The position numbers and the translations under genes are program-made. The notes beneath the pieces were generated by a model. The model made no database searches. It saw only the letters and a list, made by a program, of their open reading frames with translations, and was not told the origin of the DNA. A DNA stretch of 64,000 bases from Methanobacterium sp. (GTDB taxonomy: Archaea > Methanobacteriota > Methanobacteria > Methanobacteriales > Methanobacteriaceae): NCBI GenBank assembly GCA_015661405.1, contig JACWMK010000007.1, forward strand, positions 1 through 64,000, read 5' to 3'. This document shows positions 17,449 through 27,052 of this stretch, piece after piece; the first letter of the stretch is position 1, and every line of letters starts with the position of its first letter.

Positions 17449-18465
17449 ATGATTGAAATTGATGGATCCTATGGTGAAGGGGGAGGAGCTCTTTTACGTA
17501 TATCAACAGCTCTTTCAGCTTTGACAGGTAAATATGTTCACTTAACTAATATTCGAGCAAATAGACCTAAAAAAGGCCTTATGCCTCAACATTTTACGGC
17601 TTTAAAAGCGATGGCACAGCTTACCCATGCTTTTCATGAAGGACTCAAAATAGGATCTAATGAAATTTTATTTTATCCAAGTAATCTTCAAGGTGGTGAA
17701 TATCATCTTGATATAGGTACAGCTGGTAGCATAACACTGCTTCTGCAATCATTCATGATTCCTGCGGCTTTTGCTGATTCTCCTGTAAAAATCACACTCA
17801 GGGGCGGTACTGATGTGAGATGGTCTCCTCCAGTGGATTACTTCATTAACGTGACTTGCCCTTTATTGGAATCTATTGGTTATCATTCAAAAATAAATCT
17901 AATTCAAAGAGGACATTATCCAATGGGGGGTGGATTACTAACGGCAAAAATAACTCCAATTAAGAAATTAAAACCATTTAATCTTCAGAAACTACAACTA
18001 GATTATATAAAAGGTATATCCCATGCAGTTAAATTGCCTGAAAATATTGCCATAAGGCAAGCTAAAAGTGCAGAGAAATTTCTTTTAAAAGAAGGGTATG
18101 AATCAGATATTAAAATTCAACATTCAAATCATGAGTTAGGTCCAGGATCAGGTATCGTTTTATGGACAGAAGGAAAAAGCAGAGTTGGCGGGAGTTCCAT
18201 CGGGCAACCGGGTAAAAAGGCAGAATTAGTGGGACAAGAAGCAGCTAAAGAACTTCTTTATCATATATCAAGAAAAGCAGCACTTGATAAATATATGGGT
18301 GATCAGATCATCCCATATATGGCTTTAGCCGGTTATTCCCAGATAAAAACTGCAGAACTTACTCAACATACCCTAACCAATATATATGTTACTGAGGCGT
18401 TCATTAAAAAAGAATTTAAAGTAGAGGGAAAATTAGAGAATAAAGCTATCATACGAGTTGATTAG
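17449..18465 (+). CDS. rtcA: RNA 3'-terminal phosphate cyclase
   Basis: Typical RtcA of 338 residues. It starts IEIDGSYGEGGGALLR, has the family signature RGGTDVRWSPPVDYF, and near the C terminus ALAGYSQIKTAELTQHTLTN, containing the His (HTLTN) that is adenylylated in the RtcA mechanism. The enzyme converts a 3'-phosphate RNA end to a 2',3'-cyclic phosphate using ATP. AGGAG lies before the ATG. Archaea use the cyclic-phosphate ends in RtcB-type ligation, as after tRNA intron removal; this window holds an intron-bearing tRNA, though no direct link is implied. Confidence 0.93.
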   Translation: MIEIDGSYGEGGGALLRISTALSALTGKYVHLTNIRANRPKKGLMPQHFTALKAMAQLTHAFHEGLKIGSNEILFYPSNLQGGEYHLDIGTAGSITLLLQSFMIPAAFADSPVKITLRGGTDVRWSPPVDYFINVTCPLLESIGYHSKINLIQRGHYPMGGGLLTAKITPIKKLKPFNLQKLQLDYIKGISHAVKLPENIAIRQAKSAEKFLLKEGYESDIKIQHSNHELGPGSGIVLWTEGKSRVGGSSIGQPGKKAELVGQEAAKELLYHISRKAALDKYMGDQIIPYMALAGYSQIKTAELTQHTLTNIYVTEAFIKKEFKVEGKLENKAIIRVD

Positions 18466-18586
18466 ATTCGAGATTGAGATATATAAATTAATTAGTGATT
18501 TTGAAATTTAGATTAAATTTTTATTTCACAAATTTAGTTGAATCAATATTAATTTAATTAAAAAAAAATAATTTTTTAATAAATAT

Positions 18587-19567
18587 TTATTTCTTTTCTT
18601 TTCGATTGATGTGAATACACTCTCCAGATATAACTTTCTTAAGATTACCATTATCCATTTCCAGAACAAGTCTACCATTCTTACTTATACCAACAGCTTC
18701 TCCTCTTACAACGCCGCCTTTTCTATGTAACTCAACATATTTACCAACTGTTCCTGATAAATTGCGCCATTTATTAAGTATGAATGGGAAGTTACCTGTT
18801 TTAAATTCATTGTAATTATCTTCAAAGTTTTTTAGGAATTTTTGTATCAGTTCAGCTCCTCTTATTTCTTGTTCCAATTCTGCTTGGAGCGAAGTTGCAG
18901 TGTCACTTAGTTCTGGAGGAATATTTATATTAAGATCAATTCCAATGCCAACTAGAACATATTCTACACCGATAATTTTTGTTTTTACTTCTGTTAATAT
19001 TCCACTAACTTTTTTGTTGCCTATCAATATGTCATTAGGCCATTTTATTTCCACATCTAAATTACATTCTTGAATTAATGTTTCTGCAACTGCAACTCCA
19101 GTTACAAGTGTTAATTGAGGTGCTTTGTTAGGTTCCACATCTGGCCTGAGAATTATGGTCATCCATACTCCACCTGATGGTGATATCCATTTTTTCCCCC
19201 CACTAGCCTTACCACTACGTTGTCTTTCAGCTAAAACAATTGTACCCTCTAATGCACCTTCATCAGCAAGCTTTCTGGCTACTAAGTTAGTTGAATCTAC
19301 TTCTTTATAGAAATAGATTTTTTTTCCCATATAACTGGTTTGGAGATTACTTCTAATTTCATACGGAAATACAATTTTGGTTTCAGTTAAACGATAACCT
19401 GATTTTAGAGTATCAATAGGATATCCTTCTTCTATTAATGATTGAATTTCATCTGAAATTTCTGTTTTTGAAATATCAATTTCAATTTCAATATCATCAA
19501 GAGAAATATAATCTCCTTTTCTTTTAAAAAGAACATTTAATATTTGGTCTTTACTCATTTGAGTCAT
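18587..19567 (-). CDS. birA: Biotin--protein ligase with N-terminal HTH
   Basis: Bifunctional-type biotin ligase of about 326 residues. An HTH_11 winged-helix domain occupies roughly residues 1-65, followed by the catalytic domain with GKASGGKKWISPSGGVWMT, KWPNDILIG and the small C-terminal SH3-like domain with GEAVGISKNGRL. It joins biotin to the carboxylase carrier subunit. The gene directly follows pycA on the same strand; the chosen ATG lies one base after the pycA stop with GAGGGA upstream. In methanogens pycA and biotin ligase commonly form an operon. The HTH suggests it may also sense biotin as a repressor, but no operator was identified. Confidence 0.9.
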   Translation of the reverse strand: MTQMSKDQILNVLFKRKGDYISLDDIEIEIDISKTEISDEIQSLIEEGYPIDTLKSGYRLTETKIVFPYEIRSNLQTSYMGKKIYFYKEVDSTNLVARKLADEGALEGTIVLAERQRSGKASGGKKWISPSGGVWMTIILRPDVEPNKAPQLTLVTGVAVAETLIQECNLDVEIKWPNDILIGNKKVSGILTEVKTKIIGVEYVLVGIGIDLNINIPPELSDTATSLQAELEQEIRGAELIQKFLKNFEDNYNEFKTGNFPFILNKWRNLSGTVGKYVELHRKGGVVRGEAVGISKNGRLVLEMDNGNLKKVISGECIHINRKEKK

Positions 19568-19568
19568 C

Positions 19569-21059
19569 TTACTTTCCCTCATTTTTTTTAATGGATTGAT
19601 TCATGTAAATTGATACCGCTGCTGATACTGCAGCTACTTTTTTAGAGGGTAAAAATGTAGATTTAAGGCGTGTTTCCATTTCTTTATCTTCTTCTATAAC
19701 CTTCAACATGTTATCCATGATCTCATTTTTATACTGATCTACAAAATGAGTGTGAAGTTTACCCTCCTGGAAATGGGGACTAGCCATCATAGCTTTATCG
19801 AAAGGTATGGTTGTTTTCACTCCTAATATTATATACTCGGAAAGAGCCCTTCTCATACGACTTATGGCTTCTTCACGGTCCCTTCCCCAAACAATTAGCT
19901 TGGATATCATAGAATCATAATAGGAAGGTATTGTATAGTTATTATAAACTCCACTATCCACTCTTACACCTAAACCGCCTGGAGAACGATATCCTGTTAT
20001 TTTACCGGGATTAGGAGTGAAATTATTAAGAGGATCTTCTGCATTAATTCTACATTCAATGGCATGCCCATATACTCTTACTTTATCTTGAGGACAGCAT
20101 AATTCTTCTCCACAAGCAATTTTTATTTGTTGCTTCACAATATCAATACCTGTTATTGCTTCAGTTATGGGATGTTCCACTTGTACACGAGTGTTCATCT
20201 CTAGAAAATAGAAATTTCCATTAGAATAGAGGAACTCAACTGTACCAGCATTAGTATAACCTATAGAAGAGGCAGCATGTACTGCTACAGAACCCATCTT
20301 TTCCCTGAGTTTTTTGGTCATGATCGGTGAAGGTGCTTCTTCAATAAGTTTCTGATTTCTTCTTTGGATGGAGCATTCCCTTTCAGCTGCATGTATGATA
20401 TTATCATGTTCGTCTGCAAGTATTTGGAATTCAATATGTCTAGGTTCCTGGATGTATTTTTCTAAATATACTGTTGCATCACCGAATGCTGATTTTGCCA
20501 GTGATTCAGTGGATTCTATGGCTCTTAAAAGTTCATCTTCTTCCCATATGATCCGCATACCGATACCACCACCACCTGCAGATGGTTTTAACATGATGGG
20601 ATAACCTATGGATTCAGCCATTTTAATTGCTTCTGAAGAATTTTTTATTCCTTTTTCTGTTCCTGGCACTATGGGAACACCTGCATTTTTCATCAACTTT
20701 CTAGCAGCTATTTTACTACCCATAGCACTTATAACTGATGATTTAGGTCCTATAAGTTTAATGCCATGTTTTTCGCATTCTTTTCCAAGATTAGGATTTT
20801 CCGCTAAAAATCCATAACCCGGGTGAATGGCTTCAGCATCGTACTTTTTTGCTGCATTAATAATCTTATCAATGTTCAAATAGCTTTTAGCTGGAGCTGA
20901 TTCTCCAATATTGTGTGCTTCATCGGCATATTTAGCAAAAAGTGAATTTTTATCTGCATCAGAGTAAATGGCTACAGTTCTAACTTCTAATTCTTTGCAA
21001 GCCCTCATTATTCTGATGGCAATTTCGCCTCGATTAGCAATTAATATCTTTTTGAACAT
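19569..21059 (-). CDS. pycA: Pyruvate carboxylase subunit A (biotin carboxylase)
   Basis: Biotin carboxylase of 496 residues: MFKKILIANRGEIAIR at the start, ATP-grasp loop KPSAGGGGIGMR near residue 157, ERECSIQRRNQK and MNTRVQVEHPITE. It carboxylates biotin on the separate PycB subunit, producing oxaloacetate for the incomplete reductive TCA pathway used by methanogens. Acetyl-CoA carboxylase and pyruvate carboxylase A subunits are similar; pyruvate carboxylase is inferred from the methanogen context and the adjoining biotin ligase. PycB is not in the window. The ribosome site is weak (GATGAG). Confidence 0.92.
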   Translation of the reverse strand: MFKKILIANRGEIAIRIMRACKELEVRTVAIYSDADKNSLFAKYADEAHNIGESAPAKSYLNIDKIINAAKKYDAEAIHPGYGFLAENPNLGKECEKHGIKLIGPKSSVISAMGSKIAARKLMKNAGVPIVPGTEKGIKNSSEAIKMAESIGYPIMLKPSAGGGGIGMRIIWEEDELLRAIESTESLAKSAFGDATVYLEKYIQEPRHIEFQILADEHDNIIHAAERECSIQRRNQKLIEEAPSPIMTKKLREKMGSVAVHAASSIGYTNAGTVEFLYSNGNFYFLEMNTRVQVEHPITEAITGIDIVKQQIKIACGEELCCPQDKVRVYGHAIECRINAEDPLNNFTPNPGKITGYRSPGGLGVRVDSGVYNNYTIPSYYDSMISKLIVWGRDREEAISRMRRALSEYIILGVKTTIPFDKAMMASPHFQEGKLHTHFVDQYKNEIMDNMLKVIEEDKEMETRLKSTFLPSKKVAAVSAAVSIYMNQSIKKNEGK

Positions 21060-21270
21060 TTGTATCTCATCTTTAATTTAATTTTTAAGTTATATTTAAA
21101 TTCAAAAATTGATTTAACTTTAAATTTATCTTATAATTATAAATTTTTATTTAATAATTTTATATATCTTTTCTTCATTAAATATTAATATTAAAGTAAT
21201 CTTTAACTGTTGATTGGTTGAATTTATAACTATTTAAGAATTTACTCATTCATAAATAAGGATAAATAAA

Positions 21271-21918
21271 TTGATAAAAAAAGATTTTAATATAATGATC
21301 ACTAAAAAAATACAGTTGGAGATGGCTATAGAATCCATTCCACCACATCCCACTCCTAAAGTAGATTTAGAACAATACAATACACCAGCAAAAATCGCTG
21401 CTGATGTACTATGGAATGCGTTTACATTGGGTGATATTGAAGGATTAAAAGTGGTTGATTTAGGAACTGGCACAGGTATATTTGCCATTGGCGCTGCTCT
21501 TTTGGGTGCATTAGGAGTGGTGGGTATAGATTTTGATCCTCAGGCGGTGAAAATTGCCCGTGTAGAGGCATCTAAAAGGGGATTAGAAGATTTAACTAGA
21601 TTTATTTCAGTTAATGTTAAAAGTTTTGATGAAAAAGCAGATACTGTGATACAGAATCCTCCATTTGGGGTTCAGAGAGCCCATCATAAAGAAGCTGACC
21701 GGTTATTCATGAGTAAATCGCTCGAAATTGCTCCAGTTGTATATTCATTTCATATGTTCCAGACTGAGGATTTTGTCAAACGATTTTTCCAATCTTTGGG
21801 TGGTTTAATTACTCATAAATTTTATTACAGTTTTCCCATTCCACATATCTATAATTTTCATCAAAAAGAGGAAGTTAGTGTTGATGTAGTAGTTTTAAGA
21901 ATTGAAAAGTTAGAATGA
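21271..21918 (+). CDS. METTL5-type rRNA/DNA N6-adenine-like methyltransferase
   Basis: SAM-dependent methyltransferase of 215 residues with motif I DLGTGTGIFAIGA, acidic post-I IDFDPQ and the catalytic motif IV NPPFG. The opening EMAIESIPPHPTPKVDLEQYNTP-type region is characteristic of the METTL5 group, whose eukaryotic member makes m6A in 18S rRNA together with TRMT112. An N6-adenine target is therefore likely but not proven. The TTG at 21271 has AAGGA at good spacing; an ATG 24 bases later better matches homologue N termini. Confidence 0.82.
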   Translation: MIKKDFNIMITKKIQLEMAIESIPPHPTPKVDLEQYNTPAKIAADVLWNAFTLGDIEGLKVVDLGTGTGIFAIGAALLGALGVVGIDFDPQAVKIARVEASKRGLEDLTRFISVNVKSFDEKADTVIQNPPFGVQRAHHKEADRLFMSKSLEIAPVVYSFHMFQTEDFVKRFFQSLGGLITHKFYYSFPIPHIYNFHQKEEVSVDVVVLRIEKLE

Positions 21919-21942
21919 ATTAATTAGCTTTTTTAAACTTAT

Positions 21943-22016
21943 ATACTATTTTTGAATGAAAACTATTCATATTGAATGGAAAATTTACAAATTCTTATTT
22001 TTTGTAAAAATAGTAT
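21943..22016. repeat. 11-bp inverted repeat with 52-base spacer
   Basis: ATACTATTTTT at 21943-21953 is matched exactly by its reverse complement at 22006-22016. The spacer also contains smaller self-complementary runs. It lies between a methyltransferase gene and the gene heading the ribosomal superoperon. It could be a terminator stem or an operator; AT-rich composition makes chance possible. Confidence 0.4.
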
Positions 22017-22076
22017 TCAGAATAAATATACATAATTAATATACATATAAATGTATAGTATAATAGACTATTAAAG

Positions 22077-22889
<813 letters not shown>

Positions 22890-22916
22890 AATCGAATATT
22901 TAAACAGAATAACTCG

Positions 22917-22924
22917 TATATAAT
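22917..22924 (+). promoter_or_regulatory. Candidate TATA box upstream of rpl3
   Basis: TATATAAT lies 35 bases before the L3 start codon, which has its own GGAGGT site. The position fits an internal promoter that would drive the ribosomal genes separately from the methyltransferase gene. Pattern-based only. Confidence 0.4.
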
Positions 22925-22958
22925 TTGTAAACTTGTGAATTAAGGAGGTAAATTTTAA

Positions 22959-23969
22959 ATGAGTAGACATCACCAACCCAGAAAAGGATCAATAGCATTT
23001 AGTCCTAGGAAAAGAGCAGCCAAGGAATCACCCAGAATAAGATCTTGGCCAGAAACAGATCAAACCGGACTTCTGGGATTTCCTGGTTACAAAGTGGGAA
23101 TGACCCACGTCACCATGATTGATTCGACGAAAAACTCACCTACTGAGGGGATGGAGATTTCGTCACCGGTAACCATACTTGAAACACCACCCGTAGTGGC
23201 AATGGGAATCAGAGCTTACAGGAAAGACACTCGTGGACTTAAAACCATGAGCGACATTCTAGCTGGAGACTTGGATGAAGACCTAAAAAGAAACATAACT
23301 TTTCCTAAAGAAAATGATGTTGAAACTAAATTAAATGAACTAAAAGAAAAAATAGATGAAATAGAAGATATAAGGGTTATAGTTCATACTAAACCTCGAC
23401 TCGTCAGTATTCCTAAAAAGAAACCAGACATCGTGGAATGTGGAATCGGTGGAGTTAACTTAGAAGAAAAACTAGATTACGCTATAAGTGTACTGGGAAA
23501 AGAAATAAATAATAATGATACATTCGCTGACGGAGAACATGTTGATGCTATAGCCATCACTAAGGGTAAAGGATTTCAAGGCCCAGTTAAAAGATTCGGA
23601 GTCAGAATACAATATGGAAAGTCTGCAAGAAGTAGTAAAGAAAGAGTAGTTGGTTCTATAGGTCCATGGACACCATCAAGAACCATGTGGACTGTTGCAA
23701 TGGCAGGTCAAATGGGTTATCATAAAAGAACAGAATATAACAAGAAAATACTTAAAATAGGCAACGAATCTGAAACAGAGGATATAAATCCTGCTGGTGG
23801 TTTTGTAAAATATGGTTTAGTCAAGAATAACTATGTGATGGTGAAAGGCTCTATTCCTGGACCTTCTAAACGTTTAGTGATTCTAAGAAAAGCAGTTAGA
23901 CAACAGGGTAAACATAATGATCCTGTTCAAATATCTCATATAAGCATAGCTTCTAAACAGGGAGTCTAA
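22959..23969 (+). CDS. rpl3: Ribosomal protein uL3
   Basis: Large-subunit protein L3, 336 residues, the archaeal/eukaryotic length. Family landmarks: MSRHHQPRKGSIAFSPRKRA at the start, GFPGYKVGMTHV, and VKRFGVRIQYGKSARSSKE leading to the long loop that reaches the peptidyl transferase centre. It helps fold 23S rRNA and is an early assembly protein. A strong AAGGAGGT precedes the ATG. First ribosomal gene of the cluster; L4 follows after 74 bases. Confidence 0.97.
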   Translation: MSRHHQPRKGSIAFSPRKRAAKESPRIRSWPETDQTGLLGFPGYKVGMTHVTMIDSTKNSPTEGMEISSPVTILETPPVVAMGIRAYRKDTRGLKTMSDILAGDLDEDLKRNITFPKENDVETKLNELKEKIDEIEDIRVIVHTKPRLVSIPKKKPDIVECGIGGVNLEEKLDYAISVLGKEINNNDTFADGEHVDAIAITKGKGFQGPVKRFGVRIQYGKSARSSKERVVGSIGPWTPSRTMWTVAMAGQMGYHKRTEYNKKILKIGNESETEDINPAGGFVKYGLVKNNYVMVKGSIPGPSKRLVILRKAVRQQGKHNDPVQISHISIASKQGV

Positions 23970-24043
23970 AAACTTGTATAATTCTTATTCTAATTTCAAA
24001 AATTGTAACAATAATTATAATGGACTATTTAGAGTGATTTAAA

Positions 24044-24841
24044 ATGGAGAAAATCAAGATTTATTCATTAGAAGGTGAAGTAATAGGTGAAATTGAACTT
24101 CCTGAAATATTCATGGAAGAATTCAGACCTGACTTAATAAAAAGGGCAGTTATATCTTCACAAACAGCTAAAATTCAGCCATGGGGATCAGATCCAATGG
24201 CAGGAAAACGTACAACTGCAGAATCATTCGGTGCAGGCCGAGGGGCAGCTATGGTTCCCAGAGTTAAAGGATCAAGACATCCAGCAGGATCTAAGGGAGC
24301 TTTTGTACCTCAGGCAGCTGGAGGTAGAAGAGCCCACCCACCAAGGGTAGATAGGATTATTCATGAAAAGATTAATAAAAAGGAAAGGAGATTAGCCATA
24401 AGATCAGCAGTAGCCGCCACAGCTAAACCTGAAATAGTTGAACAAAGAGGCCATTGCATAGAAAATTTACCTCAAATACCTTTTATAGTCGATGATGAAC
24501 TTTCTAAAGTCAAAAAAACTAGTGAAACTAGGGAAATTTTCAAAAAACTTGGAATAATGGATGATGTAGTTCGAGCTAAATCTGGCCGTACTATAAGGGC
24601 TGGAAGAGGTAAAACTAGGGGACGGAAATATAAATCACCTAAAGGTCCATTATTAGTAGTTGGAGAAGATAAAGGGATTAGTAAAGGTGCTAGGAACCAT
24701 CCCGGTGTGGATATTGTAGTAGTCAATAATTTAAATGCTGAACTACTTGCTCCAGGTACTCATCCTGGTAGACTCACCATTTATACTAAATCAGCCATAG
24801 AGAAATTAGGAGAGCTATTTAAAAGTGAAGTGGGTGTATGA
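24044..24841 (+). CDS. rpl4: Ribosomal protein uL4
   Basis: L4, 265 residues, archaeal type. The basic extended loop AGRGAAMVPRVKGSRHPAGS (about 64-85) is the part that lines the peptide exit tunnel. The C-terminal half has GRTIRAGRGKTRGRKYKSPK and the end DIVVVNNLNAELLAPG. Shares its last four bases with the L23 start (ATGA overlap), so the two are translationally coupled. Confidence 0.97.
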   Translation: MEKIKIYSLEGEVIGEIELPEIFMEEFRPDLIKRAVISSQTAKIQPWGSDPMAGKRTTAESFGAGRGAAMVPRVKGSRHPAGSKGAFVPQAAGGRRAHPPRVDRIIHEKINKKERRLAIRSAVAATAKPEIVEQRGHCIENLPQIPFIVDDELSKVKKTSETREIFKKLGIMDDVVRAKSGRTIRAGRGKTRGRKYKSPKGPLLVVGEDKGISKGARNHPGVDIVVVNNLNAELLAPGTHPGRLTIYTKSAIEKLGELFKSEVGV

Positions 24842-25104
24842 AGATGGATCCGTACTCAATAATTATGAAACCTCATTTAACAGAAAAAAGTATGAATGCT
24901 ATTGACAAAAATAATGAACTAACCTTTGTGGTTAGAAGAAATTCCCGTAAACCCCAAATAAAAAGTGCATTTGAGGATCTTTACGCGGTTAAGGTGGAAA
25001 GTGTTAATACTCAGATTAATACACGCGGAGAAAAATTGGCTTATATTAAACTTGAAGCAGAGCATAGTGCAGAAGATATAGCTGTAAAGATGGGTATATT
25101 CTAA
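24838..25104 (+). CDS. rpl23: Ribosomal protein uL23
   Basis: L23, 88 residues. Core motif PHLTEKSMNAIDKNNELTF and the C-terminal half with KVESVNTQINTRGEKLAYIKL. It sits at the tunnel exit and docks SRP and other nascent-chain factors. The ATG at 24838 overlaps the L4 stop; a second ATG six bases later matches homologue starts equally well. A gap of 196 bases without a gene separates it from L2. Confidence 0.95.
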   Translation: MKMDPYSIIMKPHLTEKSMNAIDKNNELTFVVRRNSRKPQIKSAFEDLYAVKVESVNTQINTRGEKLAYIKLEAEHSAEDIAVKMGIF

Positions 25105-25300
25105 ATGGGTTATTATAAAACTTAATTTAATTGATTAAGTTGATTAAAAATTTCAATCAGGATTTATATTAATAATATATAACAAATTATTAAAAATAAA
25201 TTTAAGGTCAAAAAATTGGTAAAGTTTTAGTCAAGTTTTCATAGGGATAAACAGTTATGATAATCCAATCATAAAATTTGCCCATAGGAGGAATATTGAA

Positions 25301-26026
25301 ATGGGAAAACGGTTAATAATTCAAAGGAGAGGAAGAGGAACTCCGACTTATAGGAGTGCATCACACAGATTTAAAGGTAAAATTGCCTATAGATCCTATG
25401 ATGATATAGAAAAAGAGGGCAGTATCAAGGGAAAAGTCATTGATATACTACATGATCCCGGAAGAAGCGCCCCATTAGCTATGGTAAAGTTTGAAAATAA
25501 TGAAAAAAGACTTATTTTAGCACCTGAAAGTATAAAAATTAATGATGATATTGCTTGCGGAATTTCAGCACCCATAAGTCCTGGAAATTCATTACCATTG
25601 GCTGAAATTCCTGAAGGAACTCCTCTTTATAACTTAGAGAAATTTCCAGGAGACGGTGGTAAATTCGTCCGAGCTTCTGGAACTTACGCTTCTTTAATCA
25701 CACATGATGTAGGTAAAGCTATTGTAGAATTACCATCAGGTGAATTAAAGGCATTCAACCCCCGCTGCAGAGCTACTGTAGGTGTAGTAGCAGGTGGAGG
25801 AAGAAAAGAAAAACCATTCCTTAAAGCAGGGAACAGACACTACGCCACGAAAGCTAAAGGTATAAAAAGCGTTGGTGTGAGAGGAGTGGCTATGAATGCA
25901 GTGGATCACCCGCACGGTGGTGGAAACAGGCAGCATCCTGGAAAACCAACCACAGTATCCAGACATGCACCACCAGGTCGAAAAGTAGGTTCTATTGCAG
26001 CTAAAAGGACAGGTAGAAGGAGATAA
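25301..26026 (+). CDS. rpl2: Ribosomal protein uL2
   Basis: L2, 241 residues. Signature RGVAMNAVDHPHGGGNRQHP near residue 200 contains the conserved His of the peptidyl transferase region; the N terminus GKRLIIQRRGRGTPTYRS is archaeal in style. It stabilises the subunit interface and the catalytic centre of 23S rRNA. GGAGGA precedes the ATG. Confidence 0.97.
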   Translation: MGKRLIIQRRGRGTPTYRSASHRFKGKIAYRSYDDIEKEGSIKGKVIDILHDPGRSAPLAMVKFENNEKRLILAPESIKINDDIACGISAPISPGNSLPLAEIPEGTPLYNLEKFPGDGGKFVRASGTYASLITHDVGKAIVELPSGELKAFNPRCRATVGVVAGGGRKEKPFLKAGNRHYATKAKGIKSVGVRGVAMNAVDHPHGGGNRQHPGKPTTVSRHAPPGRKVGSIAAKRTGRRR

Positions 26027-26163
26027 ATCAAAAATACAGATAAATTTCCTAAAACTCTTTAAAATAAATCTTAAAATCTAATAAAAAGAGAATAAAGAGT
26101 TTAAAATAGAATTAGAATAGAAATTAATATTAAAAAAAAAGATTGTAACAAGGAGGAGACTAA

Positions 26164-26574
26164 TTGGCTAGAAAAGAATTTAATTATCGCGGTTATACGC
26201 TAAAAGAATTACAACAAATGCCTCTGGATAATGTAATCCAGCTATTCCCATCCAGACAGAAAAGATCCCTAAAAAGAGGGTTTCTTCCCAGGCAGAAGAA
26301 CGTTTTAGAAAAAATAAGAAAGCTCAAAAAAATGGGAAATCAAGGTGGAAAACCTCAAATAATCAAGACTCATTGTCGGGATATGATAGTACTCCCAGAA
26401 ATGGTGGGAATGACTTTTGGAATCTACAACGGCAAAGAATTTATTGAAGTCAACATCCAACCTGAGATGATTGGTAGTTACTTCGGTGAATTTTCAGTAA
26501 CCAGACAAAGAGTTCAGCACGGAGATCCAGGTATGGGTGCAACTAGGTCGTCCATGTTCGTGCCTCTAAAATAA
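26164..26574 (+). CDS. rps19: Ribosomal protein uS19
   Basis: S19, 136 residues with the archaeal N-terminal extension EFNYRGYTLKELQQMPLDNV. The conserved core IKTHCRDMIVLPEMVGMTFGIYNGKEF and the end GEFSVTRQRVQHGDPGMGATRSS are unmistakable. The start codon is TTG, three bases after a strong AAGGAGGAGAC. L22 follows after 13 bases. Confidence 0.96.
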   Translation: MARKEFNYRGYTLKELQQMPLDNVIQLFPSRQKRSLKRGFLPRQKNVLEKIRKLKKMGNQGGKPQIIKTHCRDMIVLPEMVGMTFGIYNGKEFIEVNIQPEMIGSYFGEFSVTRQRVQHGDPGMGATRSSMFVPLK

Positions 26575-26587
26575 GGAGAAATTTAAC

Positions 26588-27052
26588 ATGGCTAAAATCA
26601 AATATGCTTACAATGAAGAGGAAGAAGAAAAAACAGCAAAGTCAATTGGAAGATCCCTTAAAATATCTCCCAAACACGCTATCGAAATATGTAATGCTAT
26701 TAGGGGAATGGAACTTGCTGAGGCTAAAGATTATCTGGACGATGTAATTGAGATGAGAACACCAGTACCGTTTAAAAGACATAATAAAAAAGTAGGGCAC
26801 CGGAGAGGTCTCGAAGGATGGCCTACTGGTAGATATCCAGTTAAAGCAGCTGCGCATATATTAGATGTATTAATAAATGCTCAAGCCAATGCTGAATACC
26901 AAGGATTGGACACTGAAAACTTGAAAATTCAACACATATCCAGCCATAGGGGAATTATAATACGAGGATGGACTCCTCGTGCTTTTGGAAGAGCAAGTCC
27001 ATTCAACACACCAACCACACATATACAAGTAGTACTAGAGGAGATTCAATGA
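26588..27052 (+). CDS. rpl22: Ribosomal protein uL22
   Basis: L22, 154 residues. Archaeal type, with RSLKISPKHAIEICNAIRGM early and the C-terminal loop SSHRGIIIRGWTPRAFGRAS, whose hairpin reaches into the exit tunnel. GGAGA lies before the ATG. The stop codon overlaps the S3 start by four bases. Confidence 0.96.
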   Translation: MAKIKYAYNEEEEEKTAKSIGRSLKISPKHAIEICNAIRGMELAEAKDYLDDVIEMRTPVPFKRHNKKVGHRRGLEGWPTGRYPVKAAAHILDVLINAQANAEYQGLDTENLKIQHISSHRGIIIRGWTPRAFGRASPFNTPTTHIQVVLEEIQ

